This document shows positions 41,783 to 50,085 of a stretch of 64,000 nucleotides of DNA, in pieces. Source of the DNA: Galbitalea sp036499165 (GTDB lineage Bacteria > Actinomycetota > Actinomycetes > Actinomycetales > Microbacteriaceae); the NCBI GenBank assembly GCA_036499165.1, contig DASYEE010000209.1:4503-68502 (forward strand). The letters are read 5' to 3'. The translations under genes and the position numbers were made by a program. The notes under the pieces are model-generated. The model saw nothing but the letters and a program-made list of their open reading frames with translations. It was not told where the DNA came from and did no database searches. Position 1 is the first letter of the stretch. Every line of letters begins with the position of its first letter.

Positions 41783-43443
41783 GCAACATCGCGGCACCCG
41801 ACCCCGGTCCACCGGCATCCGGGGTTCGCCGGGCCAGCGCGATCCTCGCAGCGGGCACGATCGTCTCACGGATCCTCGGATTCGTCAGTGTCGCCGTCCT
41901 CGCGCACACGCTGTTCACGACCACGAGCCCGTCCAACGACTTCACGATCGCCAACCAGCTCCCGAACAACATCTACGCGATCATCGCCGGCGGCCTGCTG
42001 AGCGCCATCCTGGTGCCGCAGATCGTTCGGTCCACGAGCCATAACGACGGCGGTGAGAAGTTCGTCAACCGGGTCGTGACCCTTGGCGTCGTGGTGTTCC
42101 TCGGCATCGCGATCGTCGCAACGCTGCTCGCTCCGGCGCTCGTCCGCCTTTACGCGTCACAGCAGACCGGGAATTCGGCGGCCGGTCTCAGCGCCGCCGA
42201 CATCGACCTCGCCACGGCCTTCGCGTACTGGTGCCTTCCCCAGATCTTTTTCTATGCGCTCTACAGCCTGCTCGGCGAGGTGCTGAACGCGAGGCACATC
42301 TTCGGCCCCTTCACCTGGGCACCCGTCGTCAACAACGTCGTCGCCATCGCGGGTCTCGTCGTGTTCGACGTCGCTTTCCACTCCGTCGGCACCGAGGATG
42401 TCGCCAACTGGACTCCTGGAATGGTCGCCCTGATCGCGGGCAGCGCCACCCTCGGGGTTCTCGCCCAGGCCGCGTTCCTGGCCGTGTTCTGGCGTCGGAC
42501 AGGGCTGCGCTACCGGCCGGAATTCCGTTGGCGCGGGGTCGGGCTCGGCAAGGTGGGGAAAGCCGCCTTCTGGACGTTCATGATGATCCTGATCACGCAG
42601 CTCGCCGGGATCGTGCAGTCCAAGGTCGCGAGCCTCGCGGGTGAGGGCAACCCCTCGAACACCGTGCTCCGCAACTCATGGCTGATCTTCATGCTGCCGC
42701 ACGGCATCATCACGATCTCGATTGCGACGCCGTACTTCACTCGCATGAGCGGGCACGCGCATCGAGGCGACTTTGCCGCCCTCCGACGCGATCTCGGAGA
42801 GTCTCTCCGCGTCATCGGAGCGCTGCTGCTGTTCTCGTCAGTCGGGCTCATCGTCGTCGCGAACTCGTTCTCTGCCGTGTTCTCACACACCACAGCGGAG
42901 ACGCACGCAATGGCCGCCGTCGTGGTCGCATACCTGATCGGACTGGTGCCCTTCAGCGTCGTCTTCGTGCTCCAGCGCACTTTTTACGCCCTGGAAGACA
43001 CACGCACGCCGTTCATCTTCCAGACCATGCAGTCTGTGCTGCTGGTCGGCGGAATCCTCGCTTCCGCGCTTCAGCCCCTTTCGTCCATTGCGCTCGGCAT
43101 TGCCATCTCCACCACCGTCGCGGACTTCATCCTGCTGGCCGTCGCGGCACTGCTGCTCAGCAGAAGGATGCACGGGCTTGGGCTTGCCCCCGTCGCGCGC
43201 GCATACGGTGTCTTCATCATCGCGCTCGTTCCCGCGGCGGGGGTGGGCGTCTGCCTCGACATCCTGCTCGGTGCTTTCGGCTCCGGGTTCGCTGTCGCCG
43301 GCCTCCTGCAGTCTGTGCTTTCTGTTGCGCTCATCGGCGGCGTAATGGGCCTTGTGTACATCGGGATGCTGGCGCTCCTGCGGGCCCCCGAGCTGCAGGA
43401 CTTCGCTGGTCCCGTCCTCCGCAGGCTCAGAAGACGCAGTTAG
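41779..43443 (+). CDS. murJ: lipid II flippase MurJ (MviN)
   Basis: 554 residues from GTG 41779, overlapping the upstream stop. About 14 hydrophobic segments; landmarks SRILGFVSVAVLAHTLFTTT, NNIYAIIAGGLLSAILVPQI and FYALEDTRTPFIFQT. It is shorter than MurJ of mycobacteria, since no C-terminal kinase-like domain is attached. It moves lipid II across the membrane for peptidoglycan synthesis. The neighbour DUF6049 may be a partner. Confidence 0.93.
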   Translation: MSNIAAPDPGPPASGVRRASAILAAGTIVSRILGFVSVAVLAHTLFTTTSPSNDFTIANQLPNNIYAIIAGGLLSAILVPQIVRSTSHNDGGEKFVNRVVTLGVVVFLGIAIVATLLAPALVRLYASQQTGNSAAGLSAADIDLATAFAYWCLPQIFFYALYSLLGEVLNARHIFGPFTWAPVVNNVVAIAGLVVFDVAFHSVGTEDVANWTPGMVALIAGSATLGVLAQAAFLAVFWRRTGLRYRPEFRWRGVGLGKVGKAAFWTFMMILITQLAGIVQSKVASLAGEGNPSNTVLRNSWLIFMLPHGIITISIATPYFTRMSGHAHRGDFAALRRDLGESLRVIGALLLFSSVGLIVVANSFSAVFSHTTAETHAMAAVVVAYLIGLVPFSVVFVLQRTFYALEDTRTPFIFQTMQSVLLVGGILASALQPLSSIALGIAISTTVADFILLAVAALLLSRRMHGLGLAPVARAYGVFIIALVPAAGVGVCLDILLGAFGSGFAVAGLLQSVLSVALIGGVMGLVYIGMLALLRAPELQDFAGPVLRRLRRRS

Positions 43444-43496
43444 GGCGAGCGCCTCGCAACGGGGCCTCGAATCACCTGTGAGACCACCGGCCGCGC

Positions 43497-43522
43497 GGAA
43501 TAGCGTGAGCCTAGGATTGGTT
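43497..43522 (+). promoter_or_regulatory. SigR/SigH-like promoter of trxB-trxA
   Basis: GGAAT (43497-43501), an 18-base spacer, and GTT (43520-43522) match the GGAAT-N18-GTT promoter of actinobacterial sigma-R/sigma-H. The inferred start of transcription is about 30 bases before the trxB GTG codon. Thioredoxin genes are classic members of that regulon. Confidence 0.75.
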
Positions 43523-43559
43523 ATACAAGCTGAAAATACTTCTCAAGGAGATGTACCAG

Positions 43560-44525
43560 GTGCGTCAAGTAATCATTATTGGATCCGGTCCGGCCGGTTA
43601 CACGGCGGCGATCTACGCTGCACGCGCTAACCTCAGGCCGCTCGTGATCGCGAGTTCGGTCGAGGCCGGCGGCGAGCTCATGAAGACGACCGAGGTCGAG
43701 AACTACCCGGGCTTCCCCGAGGGGATCCAGGGCCCGGAGCTCATGATGCTCATGCAGGCGCAGGCCGAGAAGTTCGGCGCGGAAATCGTGCTGGATGACG
43801 TGGTTTCGCTCGACCTCACGGGCGAGATCAAGACGGTGACCCTCGGTAACGGCGATGTCCACGAGGCGCTTTCAGTGATCTTCGCGACGGGCTCCGCGTA
43901 CCGCAAGCTCGGCCTGGAAGATGAAGAGCGCATGAGCGGCCACGGTGTCTCGTGGTGTGCAACGTGTGACGGCTTCTTCTTCCGCCAGAAGACGATCGCG
44001 GTCGTCGGTGGCGGCGACTCTGCCATGGAAGAGGCGACGTTCCTCACGAAGTTCGCCGACAAGGTCTACGTGATCCACCGCAGTGACAGCCTCCGGGCAT
44101 CCAAGGTCATGCAGGATCGCGCCGAGGCGAACCCGAAGATCGAGTTCCTGTTCAACAAGCGCGTCGAGCACATCTACGGCGACAGCCTGGTGACGGGCGT
44201 TGGCATCGTCGACACCAACGATGGCACCGAGACGACTCTCGACCTCGCCGGCCTGTTCATCGCGATCGGTGCAGACCCACGCACGCACCTCGTACACGGC
44301 CAGCTCGAGCTGACGACCCTTGGCACGATCGCCGTGGACGGCCGCAGTTCGCGCACCAACCTGGCCGGCGTTTTCGCTGCCGGTGACGTCATCGACCCGA
44401 CCTATCGCCAGGCCGTGACGGCAGCGGGCTCCGGCACGGTTGCCGCACTCGACGCCGAGCATTACCTTGCCGGACTCTCTAGTGAGCTCAAGGCGCGGGC
44501 GGACGTCGAACCGGTCGCCGTCTAA
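43560..44525 (+). CDS. trxB: thioredoxin reductase
   Basis: 321 residues. FAD site VIIIGSGPAGYTAAIYAAR at the start, redox motif WCATCDGFFF (CATC), and NADPH site VVGGGDSAMEEA. I take GTG 43560 because AAGGAG is nine bases upstream; the ATG at 43551 directly abuts that AAGGAG and could not use it. It reduces thioredoxin, encoded just downstream, with NADPH. The promoter matches the disulfide-stress sigma factor. Confidence 0.94.
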   Translation: MRQVIIIGSGPAGYTAAIYAARANLRPLVIASSVEAGGELMKTTEVENYPGFPEGIQGPELMMLMQAQAEKFGAEIVLDDVVSLDLTGEIKTVTLGNGDVHEALSVIFATGSAYRKLGLEDEERMSGHGVSWCATCDGFFFRQKTIAVVGGGDSAMEEATFLTKFADKVYVIHRSDSLRASKVMQDRAEANPKIEFLFNKRVEHIYGDSLVTGVGIVDTNDGTETTLDLAGLFIAIGADPRTHLVHGQLELTTLGTIAVDGRSSRTNLAGVFAAGDVIDPTYRQAVTAAGSGTVAALDAEHYLAGLSSELKARADVEPVAV

Positions 44526-44590
44526 CTAACCCAACATTTTCACACCCCTGCAGCCTCAACGCTGTGCTCGTCCAACAGAAGGAAAAAACA

Positions 44591-44917
44591 ATGTCAAACG
44601 CAAAGGCCGTAACTGACGACTCGTTCCAGGCTGACGTCCTCGACTCGCCCGAAACGATCATGGTCGACTTCTGGGCAGAGTGGTGCGGCCCGTGTCGCGC
44701 TGTCAGCCCGATTCTCGACGCGATCGCCGCCGAGCACTCCGACAAGATCAAGGTCGTCAAGCTCAACGTCGACGACAACCCGCAGATGGCCATGAAGTAC
44801 CAGATCACCTCGATCCCGGCCATGAAGGTGTTCCGTGGTGGCGAGGTCGTCAAGACCGTCATCGGTGCCAAGCCGAAGCCGGCCATTGAGGCCGACCTGG
44901 CGGAGTTCCTCGCGTAG
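44591..44917 (+). CDS. trxA: thioredoxin
   Basis: 108 residues from ATG 44591, preceded by AAGGAAAA. Active site FWAEWCGPCRAVSP, cis-Pro loop TSIPAMKVFRGG. It is a cytoplasmic reductant of disulfides. It follows trxB by 65 bases and ends in a clear terminator, so the two are one operon. Confidence 0.96.
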   Translation: MSNAKAVTDDSFQADVLDSPETIMVDFWAEWCGPCRAVSPILDAIAAEHSDKIKVVKLNVDDNPQMAMKYQITSIPAMKVFRGGEVVKTVIGAKPKPAIEADLAEFLA

Positions 44918-44932
44918 TCGCTACTTCGAGGT

Positions 44933-44964
44933 ATGGCCGCCCAGACACTGTTCTGGGCGGCCAT
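44933..44964 (+). terminator. intrinsic terminator of trxB-trxA
   Basis: ATGGCCGCCCAGA (44933-44945) pairs perfectly with TCTGGGCGGCCAT (44952-44964), 13 bp with a 6-base loop, followed by TCCTGTTTAAA. Confidence 0.85.
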
Positions 44965-45015
44965 TCCTGTTTAAACCCATAACCTTTAACCTTCGACTAA
45001 GAAATCGGACACAAG

Positions 45016-46320
45016 ATGACCTCGCAGGGCAACAATCTCGACCGCTGGTACGGCAGCTATGCAGAGCGAACGGCTGGCCTCGCCGCCTCCGAGGTTCGCG
45101 CCCTGTTCGCCGTCGCTTCGCGGCCGGAGGTCGTCTCCCTGGCCGGCGGCATGCCCTTCGTTTCGGCGCTCCCACGGGAGCTTGTCACCGGCGCGATGGA
45201 GCGCGTGATGCGCGACGGCGGTCCGACGGCCCTGCAATACGGCTCGGGACAGGGTGTTCCGGCGCTGCGGGAATACATCCTCGAGGTCATGGCCCTTGAG
45301 GGAATCCGGGGCAGCGTGGATGACGTGGTCGTCACCACGGGATCGCAGCACGCCCTCGAGTTGGTCTCGAAGATCTTCCTCGACCCGGGAGACGTCGTTC
45401 TCGCCGAGGGGCCGAGCTACGTAACGGCAATGGTCGTCTTCAAGTCGTTCCAGGCACACGTCGAGCACGTCCTCACCGACGAACACGGCCTGGTGCCCGA
45501 CGCACTGCGCGAACACATCGCAAACCTGAAGGCCGCCGGCAAACGGGTGAAGTTCCTCTACACGGTGCCGACCTTCGGTAATCCGTCCGGGATCACGATG
45601 TCGTGGGAGCGCAGGCTCGAGGTCCTCGAAATCTGTCGAAGCAACGACATCCTCGTGCTCGAGGACAATCCCTACGGCCTCCTGTACTTCGATTCACCAC
45701 CACCGCGCGCAATGCGCTCGGTCGAAGAGGAGGGCGTGATCTACCTCGGGACCTTCTCCAAGACGCTTGCACCGGGCTTCAGGGTGGGGTGGGCACTCGC
45801 GCCACACGCCATTCGAGAAAAACTCATTCTTGCTAACGAGGCCGCTGTGCTCTCGCCGAGCTCGTTCACGCAGATGATCATCTCCGAATACCTGTCGACG
45901 GCCGACTGGAAAGGGCAGATCGACACGTTCCGCGGCGTGTACAAGCAGCGCAGGGACGCGATGCTCCTTGCGCTGCACGATTACCTGCCGGATCTCACCT
46001 GGACGGTACCCAACGGCGGTTTCTACGTCTGGCTGCGCCTGCCCGAGAACATCGACAGCAAGTCGATGCTGCCGCGCGCCGTCAAGGAGCTCGTTGCGTA
46101 CACTCCCGGCACAGCGTTTTACGCGGACGGCGGTGGCCGAAATCACATGCGCCTCGCCTTCTGCTACCCAACGCCAGAGTTCATTCGCGAGGGCATCAAG
46201 CGCCTGTCGACCGTTATCAACGGCGAACTGGAGCTTCTCAACACGTTTTCCCTCACCGGCCCGCTTGAGACAGTGCGCCCGGAGCACAACATCATCAGCC
46301 CGCCCGCGAACCTCGGCTAG
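45016..46320 (+). CDS. PLP-dependent aminotransferase (class I/II, AAA-type)
   Basis: 434 residues. PLP lysine in IYLGTFSKTLAPGFRVGWA, and the Asp/Tyr region in DILVLEDNPYGLLYF; early landmarks VVSLAGGMPFVSALPRELV and LQYGSGQGVPALRE. It is in the group of 2-aminoadipate/multi-substrate aminotransferases and of MocR C-terminal domains, but without a regulator head. The substrate is not evident. It lies between trxA and the ligase gene. Confidence 0.88.
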   Translation: MTSQGNNLDRWYGSYAERTAGLAASEVRALFAVASRPEVVSLAGGMPFVSALPRELVTGAMERVMRDGGPTALQYGSGQGVPALREYILEVMALEGIRGSVDDVVVTTGSQHALELVSKIFLDPGDVVLAEGPSYVTAMVVFKSFQAHVEHVLTDEHGLVPDALREHIANLKAAGKRVKFLYTVPTFGNPSGITMSWERRLEVLEICRSNDILVLEDNPYGLLYFDSPPPRAMRSVEEEGVIYLGTFSKTLAPGFRVGWALAPHAIREKLILANEAAVLSPSSFTQMIISEYLSTADWKGQIDTFRGVYKQRRDAMLLALHDYLPDLTWTVPNGGFYVWLRLPENIDSKSMLPRAVKELVAYTPGTAFYADGGGRNHMRLAFCYPTPEFIREGIKRLSTVINGELELLNTFSLTGPLETVRPEHNIISPPANLG

Positions 46321-46326
46321 GACACA

Positions 46327-47283
46327 ATGAACGCAACATCGCCACTTCGGGTTGTCGTGCTCTCGGGCGGGATCTCGCACGAGCGTGACGTCTCACTGCG
46401 TTCCGGTCGTCGGGTAGCCGATAGCCTCGCTGAGCAGGGCATCAGCGTTGAACTGCGAGATCCGGACGCGAACATCCTCTCTTACCTGCAGGAGAGCCGC
46501 CCCGACGCCGTCTGGCCCGCGCTGCACGGCGCCAGTGGCGAGGATGGCGCGCTGCGCGGCCTGCTCGAATTTCTTGGCATCCCGTTCGTCGGTTCGCGTT
46601 CAGGCGCATCCAGGATGGCGTGGGACAAGCCGACCGCGAAGGTTCTCGTTGCCCAGGCTGGCGTCTCGACCCCGCACTCGATCACTCTCTCGCGCGACGC
46701 CTTCAGGGAACTCGGCGCGACCAGTGTGCTCGACAGCATCGCCGATGAGCTCCCGATACCTGTCGTGGTGAAGCCGGCGCAGGGCGGATCAGCCCAGGGC
46801 GTCACCCTTGTCGACGACATCGCCGAGCTGCCACGCGCGATGGTGCATGCATACACATACTCCGATGTCGCGATCATCGAGCAGCGCATCATTGGAACCG
46901 AGGTCGCTGTCGGCATCATCGATACGGGAGACGGCCCAGTCGCACTCCCCGCTGTCGAGATCGAGCCGCTTTCCGGTGTCTACAGCTTCGAGGCGCGCTA
47001 CAACGCCGGGGAGACGCGCTTTTACATTCCGGCTCGACTTTCGGATGACGCGGTCGCGCGAGCATCGGAGGCCGCGATCGTGGCGCACAAGGCTCTCGGC
47101 CTGCGACACATCTCGCGAATCGACATCATCGTCGACAAGGCTGGCACGCCGTGGTTCCTGGAGGCCAGCGTCATGCCAGGGCTGACGGAGACCTCGCTGT
47201 TCCCCCTCGCGCTCGAGGCGGCCGGCCACGATGTCGGCTGGGTGTACTCGGCACTGGCAGACGCCGCTATAGCCGACTCCTGA
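46327..47283 (+). CDS. D-alanine-D-alanine ligase-like ATP-grasp protein
   Basis: 318 residues. The N-terminal VVVLSGGISHERDVSLRSG and ALHGASGEDGALRGLLEFLG and the ATP-binding VVVKPAQGGSAQGVTLV follow Ddl. The metal-binding end reads DIIVDKAGTPWFLEASVMPG: the Asp and the first Glu are present, but the usual Asn (ExN in Ddl) is Ser. It may be a ligase with another substrate or a true Ddl with altered metal binding. It begins six bases after the aminotransferase. Confidence 0.82.
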   Translation: MNATSPLRVVVLSGGISHERDVSLRSGRRVADSLAEQGISVELRDPDANILSYLQESRPDAVWPALHGASGEDGALRGLLEFLGIPFVGSRSGASRMAWDKPTAKVLVAQAGVSTPHSITLSRDAFRELGATSVLDSIADELPIPVVVKPAQGGSAQGVTLVDDIAELPRAMVHAYTYSDVAIIEQRIIGTEVAVGIIDTGDGPVALPAVEIEPLSGVYSFEARYNAGETRFYIPARLSDDAVARASEAAIVAHKALGLRHISRIDIIVDKAGTPWFLEASVMPGLTETSLFPLALEAAGHDVGWVYSALADAAIADS

Positions 47284-47289
47284 GCGACT

Positions 47290-47422
47290 CGCTGGTCGAG
47301 TAGCCGCGCGGTCGGCATTCCGCTGGTCGAGTAGCCGCGCGGTCGGTATTCCGCTGGTCGAGTAGCCGCGCGGTCGGTATTCCGGTGGTCGAGTAGCCGC
47401 GCGGAGCCGGCGTTATCGAGAC
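47290..47422. repeat. four tandem 31-bp repeats ending in a family-C palindrome
   Basis: Units begin at 47290, 47321, 47352 and 47383, each CGCTGGTCGAGTAGCCGCGC then GGTCGGTATTC or close variants. The last unit continues into GAGCCGGCGTTATCGAGACC, the full palindrome, like the element at 35856-35892. The array lies between the ddl-like gene and parB at their convergent ends. Confidence 0.9.
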
Positions 47423-47443
47423 CAGCCCAGCAAAAAGTGCCGG

Positions 47444-48400
47444 TCAGCGCCCAAATCCGTCGATGTTCATCTCGCCCAGGATCCTGTTGAGGTCGGCAAC
47501 GGTCGCGAAATCAATGACAATCGTGCCCTTGGATGCGCCGAGGCTGACCTTGACCCGAGTATTCAGCCGGTCGCCAAGTCGCCCGGCAATCTCATCCAGG
47601 TGACCCTGTCGTCCCCCTGCAGCGGGCTTCACCCGACGGGTCTTCGGTGAGGTCTGGCTGGCAGCGGCTTCGGCCTGGCGGACGGACAGGTCTTCGTTGA
47701 CGATCTTGTCCGACAGCCGCTCCATCGCCGCCCCATCGCCCGCGGCGAGGATCGCGCGCGCGTGACCAGCACTCAGCACGCCAGCGGCGACCCGCTGCTG
47801 CACGGTCGCGGGGAGTTTCAGGAGGCGCAGCGTGTTCGTGATCTGCGGGCGCGAGCGACCGATCCGGTCTCCGAGCTGCTCCTGGGTGATTCCGAAGTCG
47901 CTGAGCAGCTGTTGGTAGGCCGACGCCTCCTCCAGCGGATTCAGGTTGGCCCTGTGAAGGTTCTCCAGCAGGGCATCGCGCAGCATGTTCTCATCTGCGG
48001 TGTTCTTGATGACCGCCGGGATGGTGTCGAGTCCGAGTTGCTTTGTTGCGCGCAGCCGACGCTCGCCCATGATCAGTTCGTATTGTGGGCCACCGGCCTT
48101 GGCCCCGACGAGAGGGCGAACCACGATGGGCTGCAATACGCCGATCTCACGAATCGAGACGACCAACTCTTCCAATTCGTCGGTGCTAAATTCCGTGCGC
48201 GGCTGCTGCGGGTTCGGAACAATGTCCGCGGGGGAGAGGTTTGCGAGCCGCGCCCCGGGTACCGCCAATAGATCGACGGGCTGGTCGTCGCTGGACTCGG
48301 GGAAGAAGACGTCGACGGGACGCTCGGCGCTCGGGTCATCCTGTGTGGGAATAAGCGCTCCGATGCCTCGGCCCAGTCCAGTTCGTCGCGGTGTGGCCAT
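47444..48400 (-). CDS. parB: chromosome partitioning protein ParB
   Basis: 318 residues from ATG 48400. N-terminal RRTGLGRGIGALIP, the CTP-binding motif IMGERRLRATKQLG, the HTH ITQEQLGDRIGRSRPQITNT, and a C-terminal dimer domain with KVSLGASKGTIVIDFATVAD. Its ATG overlaps the parA stop by one base (TGATG). It binds parS and loads on DNA as a clamp. Confidence 0.95.
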   Translation of the reverse strand: MATPRRTGLGRGIGALIPTQDDPSAERPVDVFFPESSDDQPVDLLAVPGARLANLSPADIVPNPQQPRTEFSTDELEELVVSIREIGVLQPIVVRPLVGAKAGGPQYELIMGERRLRATKQLGLDTIPAVIKNTADENMLRDALLENLHRANLNPLEEASAYQQLLSDFGITQEQLGDRIGRSRPQITNTLRLLKLPATVQQRVAAGVLSAGHARAILAAGDGAAMERLSDKIVNEDLSVRQAEAAASQTSPKTRRVKPAAGGRQGHLDEIAGRLGDRLNTRVKVSLGASKGTIVIDFATVADLNRILGEMNIDGFGR

Positions 48401-49326
48401 CAGGCAGGTGCTCCTCGGCGTGCAATTTCGGCGGCTGCCTCGAGATACGAGAGCGAGCCTGTTGAGTTGGTGTCGTAGCTGATGACGCTCTGCCCGTAGC
48501 TCGGCGCCTCCGAAATTCGCACCGATCGGGGGATGACCGCGTTCAAGACCTGTTTCGGGAAGTGGTCGCGCACCTCCTGGGCCACCTGGTTGGCCAAATT
48601 CGTGCGGCTGTCGTACATCGTCAGCAGGATCGTCGACACGTTGAGCGTGGGATTGAGGTGTCGCTCGATCAATTCGATGTTCTTGAGCAGCTGGCTGAGA
48701 CCCTCGAGCGCGTAATACTCGCACTGGATGGGGATGAGCACCTCGTGCGCCGCAACGAACGCGTTGATTGTGAGCAGCCCGAGCGATGGCGGGCAGTCGA
48801 TGAAGACGTAGTGGAAGGGTTCTGCGCTTTCATCGAGGAACTTGTCGAGCGCCGTACGGAGGCGTTGCTCCCGCGCAACCAGCGAGACGAGCTCGATCTC
48901 GGCGCCGGCAAGGTGGATCGTGGCCGGCAGGCAATACAGCTCGGCAAATTCCGGGCTCTTCTGAATAACCTCGGCCATGTCCTGGTCGTTGATGATCACG
49001 TCATAGACGCTCACGGTCTCCGAGCGGTGTTCTACCCCCAGCGCCGTGGATGCGTTGCCCTGGGGGTCGAGGTCGATGACGAGTACGCGCGCGCCTGAAC
49101 GGGCCAGCGCCGCCGCCAGGTTGACGGTCGTCGTGGTCTTGCCTACCCCGCCCTTCTGGTTCGCCACCGTGAAGATCCGGGGCTTTGATGGCAGGGGAAG
49201 CTGGGTTGCCGCCAGCTGCAGCCGGCGGCGCGTGGTCTCGGCGAGCTCGAGAGCAAGAGGCGTCGAGACATCGAACGAGGACGCCGCAGCAGGTGCTTCG
49301 GCGAGGTCGCCTTCTGGATGTTCCAC
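48400..49326 (-). CDS. parA: chromosome partitioning ATPase ParA
   Basis: 308 residues from GTG 49326, six bases after AGAAGG. The deviant Walker A is ANQKGGVGKTTTTVNLA, the Walker A' region is DLDPQGNAST, and Walker B is YVFIDCPPSLGLL. The open frame runs further to a TTG at 49365, but that start has no ribosome site. A parS-like sequence covers the chosen start codon. It acts with ParB in origin segregation. Confidence 0.93.
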   Translation of the reverse strand: MEHPEGDLAEAPAAASSFDVSTPLALELAETTRRRLQLAATQLPLPSKPRIFTVANQKGGVGKTTTTVNLAAALARSGARVLVIDLDPQGNASTALGVEHRSETVSVYDVIINDQDMAEVIQKSPEFAELYCLPATIHLAGAEIELVSLVAREQRLRTALDKFLDESAEPFHYVFIDCPPSLGLLTINAFVAAHEVLIPIQCEYYALEGLSQLLKNIELIERHLNPTLNVSTILLTMYDSRTNLANQVAQEVRDHFPKQVLNAVIPRSVRISEAPSYGQSVISYDTNSTGSLSYLEAAAEIARRGAPA

Positions 49327-49333
49327 GTGAAAC
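49318..49333. promoter_or_regulatory. parS: parS-like site over the parA start
   Basis: TGTTCCACGTGAAACC matches the parS consensus TGTTTCACGTGAAACA at 14 of 16 positions. The parA GTG start codon is its centre, so ParB binding could affect parA translation or transcription. Confidence 0.7.
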
Positions 49334-49365
49334 CTTCTGTGAGTTGTTGGCGAGCTGCCGGACAA

Positions 49366-50085
49366 TCAGTCCACTGTAGCTCTAAAGACGCGGGTCACTT
49401 CTGGCAGGATTCCTGCCCCGAGTTCGATGACCTCGACGTCGATGAGATGAGCCTTCTTGATCTGTTTCGAAGCAGCTTTGACCTCATCCTCGACGCGCGC
49501 GCCCTTCAGGAATACCATCTCGCCGCCGTAGCGGAGCAGGGGAGCGGTGGCAGGAATGAGCTTCGTCAACGCGGTCACCGCGCGCGCCGTCACCTGATCA
49601 AGGGGCTTCGGCAACTTCGTTTCCTCAGCGCGAGCCCTGACAACAGAAACGTTGTCCAAGCCCAGAGCACGAGCTTCGGCTTCGAGCCATTCGACTCGAC
49701 GCTCCATTGGCTCGATTAGGACCAGGTGGACGTCCGGACGAGCGATCGCGAGCACCAGGCCAGGCAGGCCGGCGCCACTACCGACATCCCCAACAACACC
49801 CTCCCGCAGGAGCGGTGCAAGCAAAACACAGTTCAGGATGTGGCGGCTCCACAGCCGCGGTAGCTCAAGGGGGCCAATCAGCCCCAGCTCCTCGCCCCGT
49901 GCGGCAAGATCTGCCGTGTACTGCCGAGCCAGGTCTATCCGTTCGCCAAACAATTCGGCCGCAACTGACGGCTCTCGCTCGACGATGATCTCGGTCAATG
50001 TTTCACGTGAAACGGTGAGAGCGTCACTTCGCCCGGGAGATGACGGTGTGGCGGTCGCGACCTTCGCCCTCGGACTCCGAGACAT
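49366..50085 (-). CDS. rsmG: 16S rRNA (guanine-N7) methyltransferase RsmG (GidB)
   Basis: 239 residues. SAM site GDVGSGAGLPGLVLAIARP; the family turn LWSRHILNCVLLAPLL precedes it. It methylates G527 (E. coli numbering) of 16S rRNA; loss gives low-level streptomycin resistance in known cases. The frame starts at ATG 50085 and overlaps jag by 62 bases. The parS at 49999-50014 lies inside the N-terminal coding part and encodes VSRET. Confidence 0.93.
   Translation of the reverse strand: MSRSPRAKVATATPSSPGRSDALTVSRETLTEIIVEREPSVAAELFGERIDLARQYTADLAARGEELGLIGPLELPRLWSRHILNCVLLAPLLREGVVGDVGSGAGLPGLVLAIARPDVHLVLIEPMERRVEWLEAEARALGLDNVSVVRARAEETKLPKPLDQVTARAVTALTKLIPATAPLLRYGGEMVFLKGARVEDEVKAASKQIKKAHLIDVEVIELGAGILPEVTRVFRATVD
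49999..50014. promoter_or_regulatory. parS: parS site within rsmG
   Basis: TGTTTCACGTGAAACG matches parS consensus at 15 of 16 positions. It is the better of the two sites, about 2.8 kb from dnaA. Confidence 0.88.

Noticed and set aside
47290..47422. CRISPR array
   Set aside because: The repeats are tandem with no unique spacers, and no cas genes are present.
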